Positions 43,356 to 52,007 of a stretch of 64,000 nt of DNA are shown piece after piece (within the stretch, counting starts at the first letter, position 1; each line of letters begins with the position of its first letter). A program made the translations under genes and the position numbers. Source of the stretch: Lachnospiraceae bacterium (GTDB taxonomy: Bacteria > Bacillota > Clostridia > Lachnospirales > Lachnospiraceae); the NCBI GenBank assembly GCA_024682075.1, contig JAIKZQ010000006.1:221225-285224 (forward strand). Direction: 5' to 3'. The notes under the pieces are model-generated. The model worked only from the letters and a program-made list of their open reading frames with translations. It was not told the DNA's origin and did not search any database.

Positions 43356-45527
43356 ATGAAGAAAAAAGGAAATTACGGAAAAATTAATAAATCTTCAGCT
43401 ACTAAGCCCTCACAGCCTGCAGTCAGGAGAAAGCGACAGACCAAGGTGAAGACCGGTTCAAAGAACAAGGGCGGGAAGCTTTACAGATATGACGGTGTTT
43501 TTTCGGCTACCGATAAGGGCTATGGCTTTGTGAAGGTTGATGGCTTTGCCAAAGATGTCTTTATATCCGAAAGATTTACCGGATATGCGTTTCATGGCGA
43601 TAAGGTTGAAATAGAGCTCCTCACACCCGGACCTCTTGGAGGTGAAGAGGGTCACGGAAAAGGACATGATGATAAGTCCAGAGAGGGCAAGGTCATAGGG
43701 ATCCTTGAACACAGCATCACTCAGATCGTCGGAACCTTCGAAGAGATCCGAAACGGATATGGTTTCGTGATCCCTGATAAAGGTCAGCTTGCTTCAGATC
43801 TTTTCATTCCGAAGGGGAGCACTGCAGGTGCTGTCACAGGACAGAAGGTCCTTGCGAGAATCTCCGATTACGGTGAGTTCAAAAGGTCCCCTGAAGGTGA
43901 GATCGTCAAAGTGATAGGAAGTAATGATGATCCTTTTACGGATGAGCTTTCAGTCAGCCTGGCTTTGGGACTTAAGACCGAATTCCCGGCTGAAGCACTT
44001 GATCTGTGTGACAGTATATGCGGTGACGGAACCATCGGGGGAAGCCTTTCTTCGGATGCTCTTGATGATCTTTGCAGGGTTGTAAAACTGTCGGATGTGT
44101 TCGGTGAAAGTTTTTCCGGCAAGGGTAAGAGACTTGATATCAGAGACGTTGAAACATTCACAATAGACGGGGATGATTCGAAGGATTATGACGATGCCGT
44201 AAGCCTGGAAAAATACGGTGACGACTATGTAGTGGGCGTTAGTATCGCAGATGTATCCGAATATGTGACTGAAGGATCAGCACTTGATGTCGAGGCTCTG
44301 GAAAGAGGATGCAGTGTATATTTCCCCGGAAGCGTGCTTCCGATGCTGCCGGAAAAGCTGTCAAACGGTTTATGTTCTCTCAATCCTCATGAAGACAGGC
44401 TTGCGCTTTCATGCATCATGCTCGTTGATGATAATGGTAAAGTTAAGGATCATTACATTACAGAATCCGTCATTCGTTCTTCAATGCGAATGACTTACAG
44501 CGCTGTCGACAGGGCTCTTGAAGGCACGCCCGATACTTCTTACCTTGAATATGCCGAAGTTCTTAACGAGATGTATGAAGTATCACAGGTATTAAGAAAA
44601 AGACGCTTTGACAAAGGATCGATAGAATTCGACATTCATGAATGTGAGATTGACGTGGATGATAAAGGCAAGGTGCTTGATGTCAGGATGCGTCAGAGCA
44701 GTCCTTCGAGGTCTCTGATCGAGGAGTTCATGCTTCTTGCCAACAAGACGGTTGCCAGGCATTTTTGCAAGTTGAAGATTCCTTTTGCTTACAGGGTACA
44801 TGAAGATCCCGATACAGAGAAGATAAGAGAACTTCTTGATCTGATGACTAAGCTTGGTCTGTCTGTTAATGGCAGGATTTACAAAAAAAGAAACAATGCT
44901 GATGAGGAGGGAATTACTTCATCCGAAATCGCCTCTCTTTTGGATTCCTGCACGGGAACTCCCTTTGAAATTCTGATCAAGACGCTTGCATTAAGAAGCA
45001 TGCAAAGAGCTAAGTATGAATCTCTCTGTGCCGGACACTTCGGACTTGCTTTTAAGTATTACTGTCATTTCACTTCGCCCATTAGAAGATATCCCGATCT
45101 GCAGATCCACAGGATCATTAAGGAAACTCTGCGCGGGATGATGGATAAAAACCTTAAGATGCATTATGACGAGATACTTCCGGAGGTGTGCAGAAAGTCT
45201 TCCGTATGCGAAAGAAGAGCGCAGGAAGCCGAGTATCAGGTTGACAGACTAAAGCAGATCAGATATATGGCCGATCATATGGGCGAGGAGTTTGACGGCA
45301 TCATCTCCGGTGTTACCAGATACGGAGTATTTGTAAAGCTTGATAACACAATCGAGGGTATGATATCCGTATATGACCTGCCCCGTGATGATTATTCTTT
45401 TGACGAAGGGCTTCTCAGACTTACCGGCAAGAAGAGCAGGAGATTCTATGCTATCGGCGGCAAGGTAAGGGTTAAGGTCTGTGCTGCCAATCTGGACCAG
45501 AGGACTCTTGATTTTGTGCCTGTATGA
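43356..45527 (+). CDS. rnr: Ribonuclease R
   Basis: A 723-residue 3'-5' exoribonuclease of the RNB family. A basic N-terminus is followed by cold-shock-like domains (KGYGFVKVDG near residue 53, NGYGFVIPDKG near 131), then the RNB catalytic region with TIDGDDSKDYDDAVSLE near residue 270, whose Asp residues bind metal, and HFTSPIRRYPDLQIHR near 570. The C-terminal S1 domain (GVTRYGVFVKLDNTIEGM) lies near 650. It degrades structured RNA and assists tmRNA-mediated quality control, in keeping with the downstream smpB and ssrA genes. Confidence 0.96.
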   Translation: MKKKGNYGKINKSSATKPSQPAVRRKRQTKVKTGSKNKGGKLYRYDGVFSATDKGYGFVKVDGFAKDVFISERFTGYAFHGDKVEIELLTPGPLGGEEGHGKGHDDKSREGKVIGILEHSITQIVGTFEEIRNGYGFVIPDKGQLASDLFIPKGSTAGAVTGQKVLARISDYGEFKRSPEGEIVKVIGSNDDPFTDELSVSLALGLKTEFPAEALDLCDSICGDGTIGGSLSSDALDDLCRVVKLSDVFGESFSGKGKRLDIRDVETFTIDGDDSKDYDDAVSLEKYGDDYVVGVSIADVSEYVTEGSALDVEALERGCSVYFPGSVLPMLPEKLSNGLCSLNPHEDRLALSCIMLVDDNGKVKDHYITESVIRSSMRMTYSAVDRALEGTPDTSYLEYAEVLNEMYEVSQVLRKRRFDKGSIEFDIHECEIDVDDKGKVLDVRMRQSSPSRSLIEEFMLLANKTVARHFCKLKIPFAYRVHEDPDTEKIRELLDLMTKLGLSVNGRIYKKRNNADEEGITSSEIASLLDSCTGTPFEILIKTLALRSMQRAKYESLCAGHFGLAFKYYCHFTSPIRRYPDLQIHRIIKETLRGMMDKNLKMHYDEILPEVCRKSSVCERRAQEAEYQVDRLKQIRYMADHMGEEFDGIISGVTRYGVFVKLDNTIEGMISVYDLPRDDYSFDEGLLRLTGKKSRRFYAIGGKVRVKVCAANLDQRTLDFVPV

Positions 45528-45582
45528 TCTTTTGAACTGTAAGTTTATTGATAATAGTTTTGGAAAATGATAAGAATATATT

Positions 45583-46056
45583 ATGAGTAACGAAAAAGAG
45601 CATACCAAGCTCATTGCAAACAATAAAAAAGCGTTCCACGATTACTTCATCGAAGAACAGTATGAATGCGGTATCGTGCTTGTCGGAACGGAAGTCAAGT
45701 CACTGAGACTCGGTAAGTGTTCCATAAAGGAATCCTGGGTGAGGATCGAAAACGGCGAGCTCTGGATCATGGGAATGAACATATCGCCATATGAAAAGGG
45801 TAATATCTTCAATGTGGATCCCATGAGAGTCAGAAAGCTCCTGGTCCACAGATCCGAGATCCTCAAGCTCGACAGTGCCGTGTCACGTGACGGATATACT
45901 CTTGTTCCTCTTGAGGTTTACTTTTCAAAAGGACGTGCAAAGGTCCGCATAGGACTTGCCAAAGGTAAGAAGCTCTACGACAAGAGGGAATCAATTGCAA
46001 AGAAAGACAGGGCAAGAGAAGCGGCAAGGGATTTCAAGGTCAATATAAGGCAGTAG
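45583..46056 (+). CDS. smpB: SsrA-binding protein SmpB
   Basis: A 157-residue tmRNA-binding protein. [20 protein letters not shown] at the start and [18 protein letters not shown] are the conserved oligonucleotide-binding barrel; [20 protein letters not shown] near the C-terminus is the tail that enters the decoding centre of stalled ribosomes. Length is normal. The tmRNA gene begins 79 bases downstream with its own promoter. Confidence 0.97.
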   Translation: MSNEKEHTKLIANNKKAFHDYFIEEQYECGIVLVGTEVKSLRLGKCSIKESWVRIENGELWIMGMNISPYEKGNIFNVDPMRVRKLLVHRSEILKLDSAVSRDGYTLVPLEVYFSKGRAKVRIGLAKGKKLYDKRESIAKKDRAREAARDFKVNIRQ

Positions 46057-46088
46057 TTATCCTGCATGATGCGTGAAGGTATATTTCG

Positions 46089-46118
46089 TTGATATCGGAA
46101 TGTTTCATGCAGTATAAT
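46089..46118 (+). promoter_or_regulatory. Promoter of ssrA
   Basis: TTGATA (46089-46094) and TATAAT (46113-46118) have an 18-base spacer. Predicted transcription start is a few bases before the mature tmRNA 5' end at 46135. Confidence 0.6.
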
Positions 46119-46134
46119 ATAAAAAACTAAATAC

Positions 46135-46505
46135 GGGGTAGTTAAGGTTTCGACAGGGAATTTGAAACTGGAGAAGCTGTCCGGTGCGATCCGTTAATCG
46201 CAACAAAAAATAAACGCTGATAGAAATCAGTACGCACTCGCTGCCTAATCCGCAGCAGTGACGCCCATTTAAGGGCTCGTCGGCCCATTGCACTCACGCT
46301 TTGGGGTTCCGGCGTCGCATCGTGAGAAACGGTGTGCAGTAAGCTTTGCCTGTACATACGTATTATGAAGCTACTTTTCATCTGAGCTTGTCAGGAGCGC
46401 TCATTCGGAAAGGAACGTGCCCGCAGAAGGCAAAAGAACTGACTATGACAGTAGAAGGACAGGGGGATGGTTCTTTGGACACGGGTTCGACTCCCGTCTA
46501 CTCCA
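46135..46505 (+). ncRNA. ssrA: Transfer-messenger RNA (tmRNA)
   Basis: The 5' end GGGGTAGTTAAGGTTTCGAC and the 3' end with GGTTCGACTCCCG (T-arm) and CTACTCC pair as the tRNA-like acceptor stem (GGGGTAG with CTACTCC, one G-U). Discriminator A is at 46505; CCA is not encoded. The tag reading frame is GCT (46216) to TAA (46248), giving ADRNQYALAA, with the usual YALAA degradation signal. Length is about 371 bases. It rescues stalled ribosomes together with SmpB, encoded just upstream. Confidence 0.95.
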
Positions 46506-46584
46506 CTCGTTGCATAGGAGGTTCCTTTTTTAACATATCTTGGGGATATCATACCTCCCGCAACATTTTTGAAAGGTGAAACAT

Positions 46585-46622
46585 GGGGTGAAACAGCGGA
46601 GATACTTCTACTGTTTCACCCC
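46585..46622 (+). repeat. Perfect 12-bp inverted repeat downstream of ssrA
   Basis: GGGGTGAAACAG and CTGTTTCACCCC enclose a 14-base loop. No T-run follows, so it is not a classical terminator. Ends of the GTGAA...TTCAC type recall the palindromic repeats at 48.6 and 59.5 kb, but the core differs. The rest of 46506-46687 holds nothing else recognisable. Confidence 0.6.
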
Positions 46623-46687
46623 TCACCGTCTCCACTGTTAACAATCTTTTTTCATTCTCCCTCTTTTTCTTACAAATAGGTGATCAT

Positions 46688-48583
46688 ATGGATAAAAAAG
46701 CCTTACATGCGGTATTACAACTTTTTAAGGTCATTCCGGTACAGGCGATAGGAAGGGATGATTTTTCGCCTGAGGAATGTCTCAGGAACGGCTTTGTCGT
46801 GATAAAGGACGGCAGGCCTGTTTCCGTGTGTCAGGATGTTTACAAATATTGCAGGAAATACTATGGCGTGGACGTCAAGGAGCTGAATGAGACATTCCAT
46901 AAATCATTCGGCACAGTTCAGAACATGTCCGATGATGAATATTATTTCTGCCAGTTCCTTCATTATCTGACCACATATGGCGCAGAGGAATTCGGCATTA
47001 AGTGTGATACCTTTGTTCCCGAAGAAGATATCGAATATCCGGATTCTCCTCTTTCTTTTTCGGAGATAACGGTCATTAAGACTGTCCCGGAAGAGAAGAT
47101 AATCGAGATGATCGATGATCATTTAAGATCCACCGTTTCTCCTTCGGACTTGATGGTTACAATTGCTTCCGACATCATGCCTCTTGGGACTGTAAGTGTC
47201 GGGGAGATTAAGAGCTACGAGTTTCAGGTGCTTAAATACGACCTGGACGGGACTCTTCCCGATAATCCGGTATCTGTTCTCAGATATCTGGTTTACAAGA
47301 CTACGGGTTCGACTCTTCTTATAAAAAATGAAGAGAAGTGTTCCCTGATCCGTGAATCGGATGTTTGCAATACCTACATGGCTTATAACATTTTCAAAAG
47401 ATCTGACCTTTGTGAGCTTGCATCGATCTTTTACAGATTCAAGCCTTTGTTTCTGAGCTTTAAGACTCACAACGGATGCGCTCCCATCATCAACAGGTTA
47501 AGGAGACTTGCGGTAAAGCACCATAAGCCGCTTCCTTTTGAATGCCTTCAGAATGCCACTGGACTCGGATTTGCGGGTGATGATGAAGCTTTTGACAGGG
47601 TCATAGGAAAAGCTTCAAACAGGGAGCTTGTAAAGCTCTATTATGCCCTGGACCTTCAGGATTCCAACATGAATCTTCCGGCAGTTTACAATATCAGAAA
47701 CGGCAAGACATATGTCAGAGAAGATCGGATTGCTGCACTTGATGAAGAAAAGAGTGCTATTGCCGGCAAGCTTAAGGATAAGGTCTTTAAGCTCCTTGCT
47801 GAAAGACTTTCGGGTCTTTCGGGCAAGTATTTCATCATTCCTTCGTATCTGCATTACAGCATTCCCTGGACTGAAAAACAGTTTGTGGGTGATTTCCCTT
47901 ACGGAACCCTTATTGAAACCATGCAGGATACCGCTTTTACTGCCGGAATTCATTGGTTCAATGAAGAGAAACAAAGAGTTGACATCGACCTGCATCTTAA
48001 TTCCGTAGATGCCCATTTCGGATGGAACGGACAGAGAATGTCTGAAGACTTCAGGATCATCTATACCGGTGACATGGTTGATGCTCCCAGGCCTCTCGGT
48101 GCAGCCGAGGCATATGTGATCGAAGGCAGGGATTATGCTTTGCTGATGTCGGTCTATCTGTACAGTGGAAGCGGGAATAATGAATTCGAGTTTTTCCTGA
48201 CAAATGAAAACGGTAAAGATATCAAACAGAAAGAGTATACCTTCGATCCTTCGAAGGCGATCTTTGCGCCTATTTCCTTGAAATTCAGAGACGGGCTTCC
48301 GATGAACATCGGACTTTTCATTGAAGGTGCCTTTGTGTTTTACGGAGGAAGTCTTGTCAGAGGAAGGATTCCTAAGGGCAAATATGGGGATTTCCTGACC
48401 GGATCGATCTATCAGATTAAAAAGATGATGATGCTTGAAGAACTCTTTGGCAAAGTCGGAGCTCATGTCCTTTCCGAGAAAGATCCCATTCCGGATGGCG
48501 TAAATTCAGATGATGTCTGTGACCTTTCTCCCGGCAAGGTTACTTTCAGAACACTCATGGACATTGTGGACGGTAAGATCTGA
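46688..48583 (+). CDS. Unrecognised 631-residue protein
   Basis: I do not recognise this family. The protein starts MDKKALHAVLQLFKVIPV, is soluble with no signal peptide or membrane helix, and is acidic overall. Residues ~1-320 are mostly helical. Residues ~380-600 look beta-rich, with YFIIPSYLHYSIPWTEKQFV near 380, VDIDLHLNSVDAHFGWNG near 432 and FFLTNENGKDIK near 504. The VDIDLHL stretch superficially recalls TerD-type domains but this is weak. AGGTGAT before ATG 46688 is a good site. It is monocistronic and ends against palindromic repeats. Confidence 0.7.
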   Translation: MDKKALHAVLQLFKVIPVQAIGRDDFSPEECLRNGFVVIKDGRPVSVCQDVYKYCRKYYGVDVKELNETFHKSFGTVQNMSDDEYYFCQFLHYLTTYGAEEFGIKCDTFVPEEDIEYPDSPLSFSEITVIKTVPEEKIIEMIDDHLRSTVSPSDLMVTIASDIMPLGTVSVGEIKSYEFQVLKYDLDGTLPDNPVSVLRYLVYKTTGSTLLIKNEEKCSLIRESDVCNTYMAYNIFKRSDLCELASIFYRFKPLFLSFKTHNGCAPIINRLRRLAVKHHKPLPFECLQNATGLGFAGDDEAFDRVIGKASNRELVKLYYALDLQDSNMNLPAVYNIRNGKTYVREDRIAALDEEKSAIAGKLKDKVFKLLAERLSGLSGKYFIIPSYLHYSIPWTEKQFVGDFPYGTLIETMQDTAFTAGIHWFNEEKQRVDIDLHLNSVDAHFGWNGQRMSEDFRIIYTGDMVDAPRPLGAAEAYVIEGRDYALLMSVYLYSGSGNNEFEFFLTNENGKDIKQKEYTFDPSKAIFAPISLKFRDGLPMNIGLFIEGAFVFYGGSLVRGRIPKGKYGDFLTGSIYQIKKMMMLEELFGKVGAHVLSEKDPIPDGVNSDDVCDLSPGKVTFRTLMDIVDGKI

Positions 48584-48596
48584 CACAAAGAGCAGT

Positions 48597-48668
48597 GAAC
48601 GGGGGGACGGTTCCTTCGTTCACCTCTTTCCAGAACGGGGGGACGGTTCCTTCGTTCACCTCTTTCCA
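48597..48668 (+). repeat. Tandem pair of 36-bp units containing a palindromic repeat
   Basis: Two identical 36-bp units (48597-48632 and 48633-48668) each contain GAAC, a GGGACGGTTCC core and GTTCAC, so each can fold as GTGAACG...CGTTCAC. They begin 14 bases after the 631-residue gene and lie just before a hicB remnant. Confidence 0.85.
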
Positions 48669-48687
48669 TATCTTTTTACTGGAGCGG

Positions 48688-48884
48688 CAGAATTTCTGCC
48701 GCTTTATAAAGATGGAATAAAAACATATAAATGCGTTGATGTTAACAAATATCATAAAGATACCGGAGCTGTAAAGAAGATGCTCTCTATTTCTGCATGG
48801 CTTGCCAAAGAAGCCGAAAACAGGAATTACAGTTTGTCCAAAATATTACAGGAAGCACTGATTGAAAAAATTGATATTGCATGA
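48688..48884 (+). pseudogene. HicB C-terminal remnant
   Basis: The frame ending at TGA 48882-48884 reads KCVDVNKYHKDTGAVKK and then MLSISAWLAKEAENRNYSLS. It aligns over ~55 residues with the C-terminus of the intact HicB at 42925-43326 (shared CVD, AVKK, LSI, AWL, EA). The N-terminal three quarters and any hicA are missing; the frame upstream runs into palindromic repeat sequence. It is flanked by oppositely oriented repeat copies at 48597-48668 and 48909-48937. Confidence 0.7.
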
Positions 48885-48900
48885 AAAAATTGATATTGCA
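48863..48900 (+). repeat. 19-bp perfect tandem duplication
   Basis: TGAAAAAATTGATATTGCA occurs twice in a row (48863-48881, 48882-48900), at the 3' end of the hicB remnant and immediately before a palindromic repeat. It may come from replication slippage at the repeat boundary. Confidence 0.8.
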
Positions 48901-48908
48901 TGAAAAAA

Positions 48909-48937
48909 GTGAACGGAGGAACCGTCCCTCCGTTCAC
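48909..48937 (-). repeat. Palindromic repeat copy, inverted
   Basis: GTGAACGGAGGAACCGTCCC then TCCGTTCAC: the same family as at 48597 but with the core as GGAACCGTCCC, so it is in reverse orientation. It lies nine bases before the stop codon of the convergent esterase gene. Confidence 0.8.
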
Positions 48938-48945
48938 TCTTGTTT

Positions 48946-51729
48946 TTAGTGCATGAATTCTATTGTCTTGAGGCTCGGAGTTCCGGATCCCTTGTAGGTC
49001 AGATACAGAGGAAGCACGCCTGAAATCTTTGAATCAAATGTGCAGCTTCCCTCGACCCAGATATTGGAGCTTTCACCGCTTATCTCTCCGATGACTTCGC
49101 CTTCGTATGAAGTCCTTATCTCGAATTTTCCGTGATAATAAGCTCTTGTCTTGATCTTAAGTCCGGTGACATCCTTCATGTCGAAATATTTGAATCCGAC
49201 AGTGGTATTATCCCTTATCGCCTTGATGTAGGAATAGCCTTTGTCGTTTTCGGCACCGTCCTGAACAATCCTGGGTGAGGATTCTTCGACATAGGTCTTG
49301 TGCTCATCGGTGAAGATGTTGCAGGCGATATAGGAAGGATATTCTCCCTTGTCGGCAAGAGGTCTGCCGTTAAGACCGCAGGATGTGATCTCGACCTGAG
49401 GGATCGATCCGTCAGCATTAAAGCTGATCTTCTCGGCACATCCCTGTCTCGAATACCAGGTTCCGTGAGTGTGACGGTGATAGAAGATATACCAGTCATC
49501 ACCGATCTGAACAATGCTTCCGTGGTTGTTGGCACCGTAACAGGTCGATACCTCAGCACTCTTATAGGAATCTATTCCAATGTCACAGTTGCTTATGATC
49601 ACGCCGCCATATGCATAAGGTCCCTCGGGATTCTTTGAAGTTGCATAGCAGAGTTCATGCATTACCTGTGAGGAGTAGATGAAGTAATATGTATCATCGT
49701 GTTTTCTGATCGAGGGTGCTTCAAAGAATGCATGTCCTTCGAATCCCGTGCCTTCGGAATACTGTGCACCGGGTGCGACGAACTGAGGAGCTTTCCTGAT
49801 GGTGAGCATGTCCTTGTCAAGAAGAGTAAGCATAGCCCCGTGTCTGGACTTGTCTCCGTGTCCGCAGAATCCGGTGAAGAGATAAGTGGTGTCACCTTCG
49901 GTAAGAACGCCGGGATCGAACTGAGGCTCGTCGCCTTCCTTATCACCGAGTCTGGTTCCGTCTTCATAGTGAACATATCCAAGGAATGAGAAAGGACCGA
50001 CAGGAGAGTCAGCGACTGCAACAGATACGACGCTTACTTTATCCAGGACATAGTAGAGGTAATACTTTCCGTCAGGTCCTACCGTGATGTCGGGAGCATA
50101 GAGACACATATGCCCGTCCGGATTGAATGGATCGTCGGTCTTGGGGAAGATGACCCCCTCATATTTCCAGTTGCCCAGGTCATTAACGGGAGCAGACCAG
50201 CAGACATAGTCGCCCAGGCAGAACGTTTCGCCTCTCAGAAGATCGTGAGATCCGTATACATAAACTCTGTCGCCGAAGACATAAGGCTCGCCATCGGGAA
50301 TGTATTCCCAGTTAGGAAGGTAAGGATTAACTCCCTGTTTTCTTCCGTTTTGTCTGATTCCGCCTTCGAACTTCGGAACGGCACCGCAGGGAAGGAACTC
50401 CATCTCATTGGGTGCTGCAGCGGAATATGATCCCCAGACAGGAAGAACTGCACCGTCGTGACCTTTTCCGTTGGGATCGCCGGTCTTTACGAAGTTTGCG
50501 AAATAATCACTCATCTGATGAGCAAGTTCAAAGTGCCTTCCGGTATAAGGCCTGTGGCATTTCTCGAGCGTGTCAAAGAAAAACCAGAGATCGCATGAAT
50601 GGAATGTTCCGGGATAGCTTTCTCCCTTGTATCCGTCACCGGGGATGTCCGGATCAAAGCGGTAGTAGAAGAATTTCTGTCCGGGAGCATTTTCTGCCAT
50701 TTTGGGAAGTGCAGCCTTGACAGACTTTTCCACGATATTGACACCTGCAAAAGTAAATTCATCTGCGGTGTTGCCTGTTATGATGGGAACGTCGGCACAC
50801 TGTCTGCCTATGAGCCTTTCGGTGGGATTTCCGATACAGAACTTACCGTCCATGATGGGGAACATCATCTTGCCGCCTTCGTTCTTGAATCTGTTATATC
50901 CGTCCAGGAGTTCTCTTGATGTTGCTTTTCTTGCATCCTCAAGGCTCTTGAAGCCCATGAAGTCGAAGAATTTTGCACCGAGCTCTTCAGCGCTTTCAAG
51001 ACTGATAGGGGAGAAGATATCCTCGGCAGAATTCTCGGGAGTGATGATGCCGCTCAGTATAACGGCACCTTTGATGATATCATTATTCTGAGCACAGGTA
51101 AGCTGCTGGAGAACGCTTCCTCCGCCTGCTGACTGACCTGCAATGGTGATGCGGTCCGGATCTCCGCCGAATGCTGCGATGTTTTCATATACCCAGTTAA
51201 GACCGGCTCTCTGGTCAAGCATTCCGTAGTTGCCGGGAGCATCGGGATGTTCTGCGGTTATGTCTTTGTGAGCAAGGTAACCGAATACATTAAGCCTGTA
51301 TGCGACACTTACGACAATGATGCCTTTTTTGGCAAGTGCTTCACCGTTGAATTCCATCTCTGCGGTGTATCCCCACTGGAATCCTCCGCCAAAATACCAT
51401 ACGAGCACGGGAAGTTTTTCATCGTTCTTCTTTGCCGGAGTCCAGATATTGAGATATAAGCAGTCCTCGCTCATGGGAATGTCCTTGTCCACATGCCATT
51501 CCCTGCAATAAAGATCTGTTCCCATGCCCGGAGCGTCCTGGAAAGAGATCGGACCGAATTCATAGCAGCATCTTTCTCCTTCCCAGTCTTGCACGGGCTG
51601 AGGTGCTTTCCATCTGTTTTCCCCGACGGGAGGAGCGGCAAAGGGAATTCCCCTGAATACGGTGATCCTGGGATCGTTACCGGGAAGACCTTTTACAATT
51701 CCGTTCTTGACCTTGGCTGTTCTTAACAT
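48946..51729 (-). CDS. Carboxylesterase type B fused to glycoside hydrolase family 43
   Basis: A 927-residue multidomain enzyme. Residues ~5-440 are a carboxylesterase type B domain (VFRGIPFAAPPVGENRW near 24; SEDCLYLNIWTP near 87; nucleophile Ser200 in IAGQSAGGGS; HSCDLW near 380). Residues ~465-780 are a GH43 five-bladed propeller (YVYGSHD, APDITVGPDGKYYLYY, general-acid-type FFEAPSIRK). A ~130-residue beta-sandwich at the end may bind carbohydrate (CBM6-like). No signal peptide is seen, so it acts inside the cell or leaves by another route. Probable substrates are esterified arabino- or xylo-oligosaccharides. GAAAGGGG precedes ATG 51729. Confidence 0.9.
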   Translation of the reverse strand: MLRTAKVKNGIVKGLPGNDPRITVFRGIPFAAPPVGENRWKAPQPVQDWEGERCCYEFGPISFQDAPGMGTDLYCREWHVDKDIPMSEDCLYLNIWTPAKKNDEKLPVLVWYFGGGFQWGYTAEMEFNGEALAKKGIIVVSVAYRLNVFGYLAHKDITAEHPDAPGNYGMLDQRAGLNWVYENIAAFGGDPDRITIAGQSAGGGSVLQQLTCAQNNDIIKGAVILSGIITPENSAEDIFSPISLESAEELGAKFFDFMGFKSLEDARKATSRELLDGYNRFKNEGGKMMFPIMDGKFCIGNPTERLIGRQCADVPIITGNTADEFTFAGVNIVEKSVKAALPKMAENAPGQKFFYYRFDPDIPGDGYKGESYPGTFHSCDLWFFFDTLEKCHRPYTGRHFELAHQMSDYFANFVKTGDPNGKGHDGAVLPVWGSYSAAAPNEMEFLPCGAVPKFEGGIRQNGRKQGVNPYLPNWEYIPDGEPYVFGDRVYVYGSHDLLRGETFCLGDYVCWSAPVNDLGNWKYEGVIFPKTDDPFNPDGHMCLYAPDITVGPDGKYYLYYVLDKVSVVSVAVADSPVGPFSFLGYVHYEDGTRLGDKEGDEPQFDPGVLTEGDTTYLFTGFCGHGDKSRHGAMLTLLDKDMLTIRKAPQFVAPGAQYSEGTGFEGHAFFEAPSIRKHDDTYYFIYSSQVMHELCYATSKNPEGPYAYGGVIISNCDIGIDSYKSAEVSTCYGANNHGSIVQIGDDWYIFYHRHTHGTWYSRQGCAEKISFNADGSIPQVEITSCGLNGRPLADKGEYPSYIACNIFTDEHKTYVEESSPRIVQDGAENDKGYSYIKAIRDNTTVGFKYFDMKDVTGLKIKTRAYYHGKFEIRTSYEGEVIGEISGESSNIWVEGSCTFDSKISGVLPLYLTYKGSGTPSLKTIEFMH

Positions 51730-51887
51730 TTTGTACCCCTTTCTTAATGAACCGGCCGTCTAAGATCGGCATGAATGATCATGCCAATCGTGAAATTCTC
51801 TTTATTCACAATATAAAATTATAAATTTAAACGTTTTCTGTGTCATTCAATATTGTGCTTAAGCTTCCCCGAAAATTGTCAATATTG

Positions 51888-51896
51888 TGATATAAT
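51888..51896 (+). promoter_or_regulatory. Extended -10 promoter for the 52.0-59.4 kb gene set
   Basis: TGATATAAT (TGn plus a perfect TATAAT) lies about 110 bases before the first gene. No convincing -35 is seen, as often with extended -10 promoters. The 278-base divergent spacer (51730-52007) also must contain the esterase promoter on the other strand, which I could not place. Confidence 0.45.
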
Positions 51897-52007
51897 TAAT
51901 TGTGATTTTTCTGTGTATTTTATGAATTTGAGAATCTTTTCTGATAGTATTTTGCTGTGGGTTGCGAAGAGGATTGCTTTTCGCTTACCACTGCCTGTGA
52001 GGGTGAC

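Noticed and set aside
46200..46218. Possible frameshift in the tmRNA tag: GCA at 46200 as resume codon gives an early stop.
   Set aside because: Comparison of the surrounding sequence with the Bacillus subtilis tmRNA layout puts the resume codon at GCT 46216, giving a clean ADRNQYALAA tag. No error is needed.
46459..46490. The 3' part of the tmRNA contains a stretch resembling the palindromic repeat core (GGGGGATGGTTC).
   Set aside because: This position is a normal stem just before the T-arm in tmRNAs; the match is short and lacks the GTGAAC arms.
48510..48884. A 124-codon frame covering the hicB remnant as a complete gene.
   Set aside because: Its N-terminal half is read from the end of the upstream gene in another frame and from palindromic repeats; only the last ~55 residues are HicB-like. 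Annotated as pseudogene.
49662..51511. Several frames of 70-129 codons on the + strand over the esterase-GH43 gene.
   Set aside because: All lie antisense to a gene with intact catalytic motifs over its whole length.
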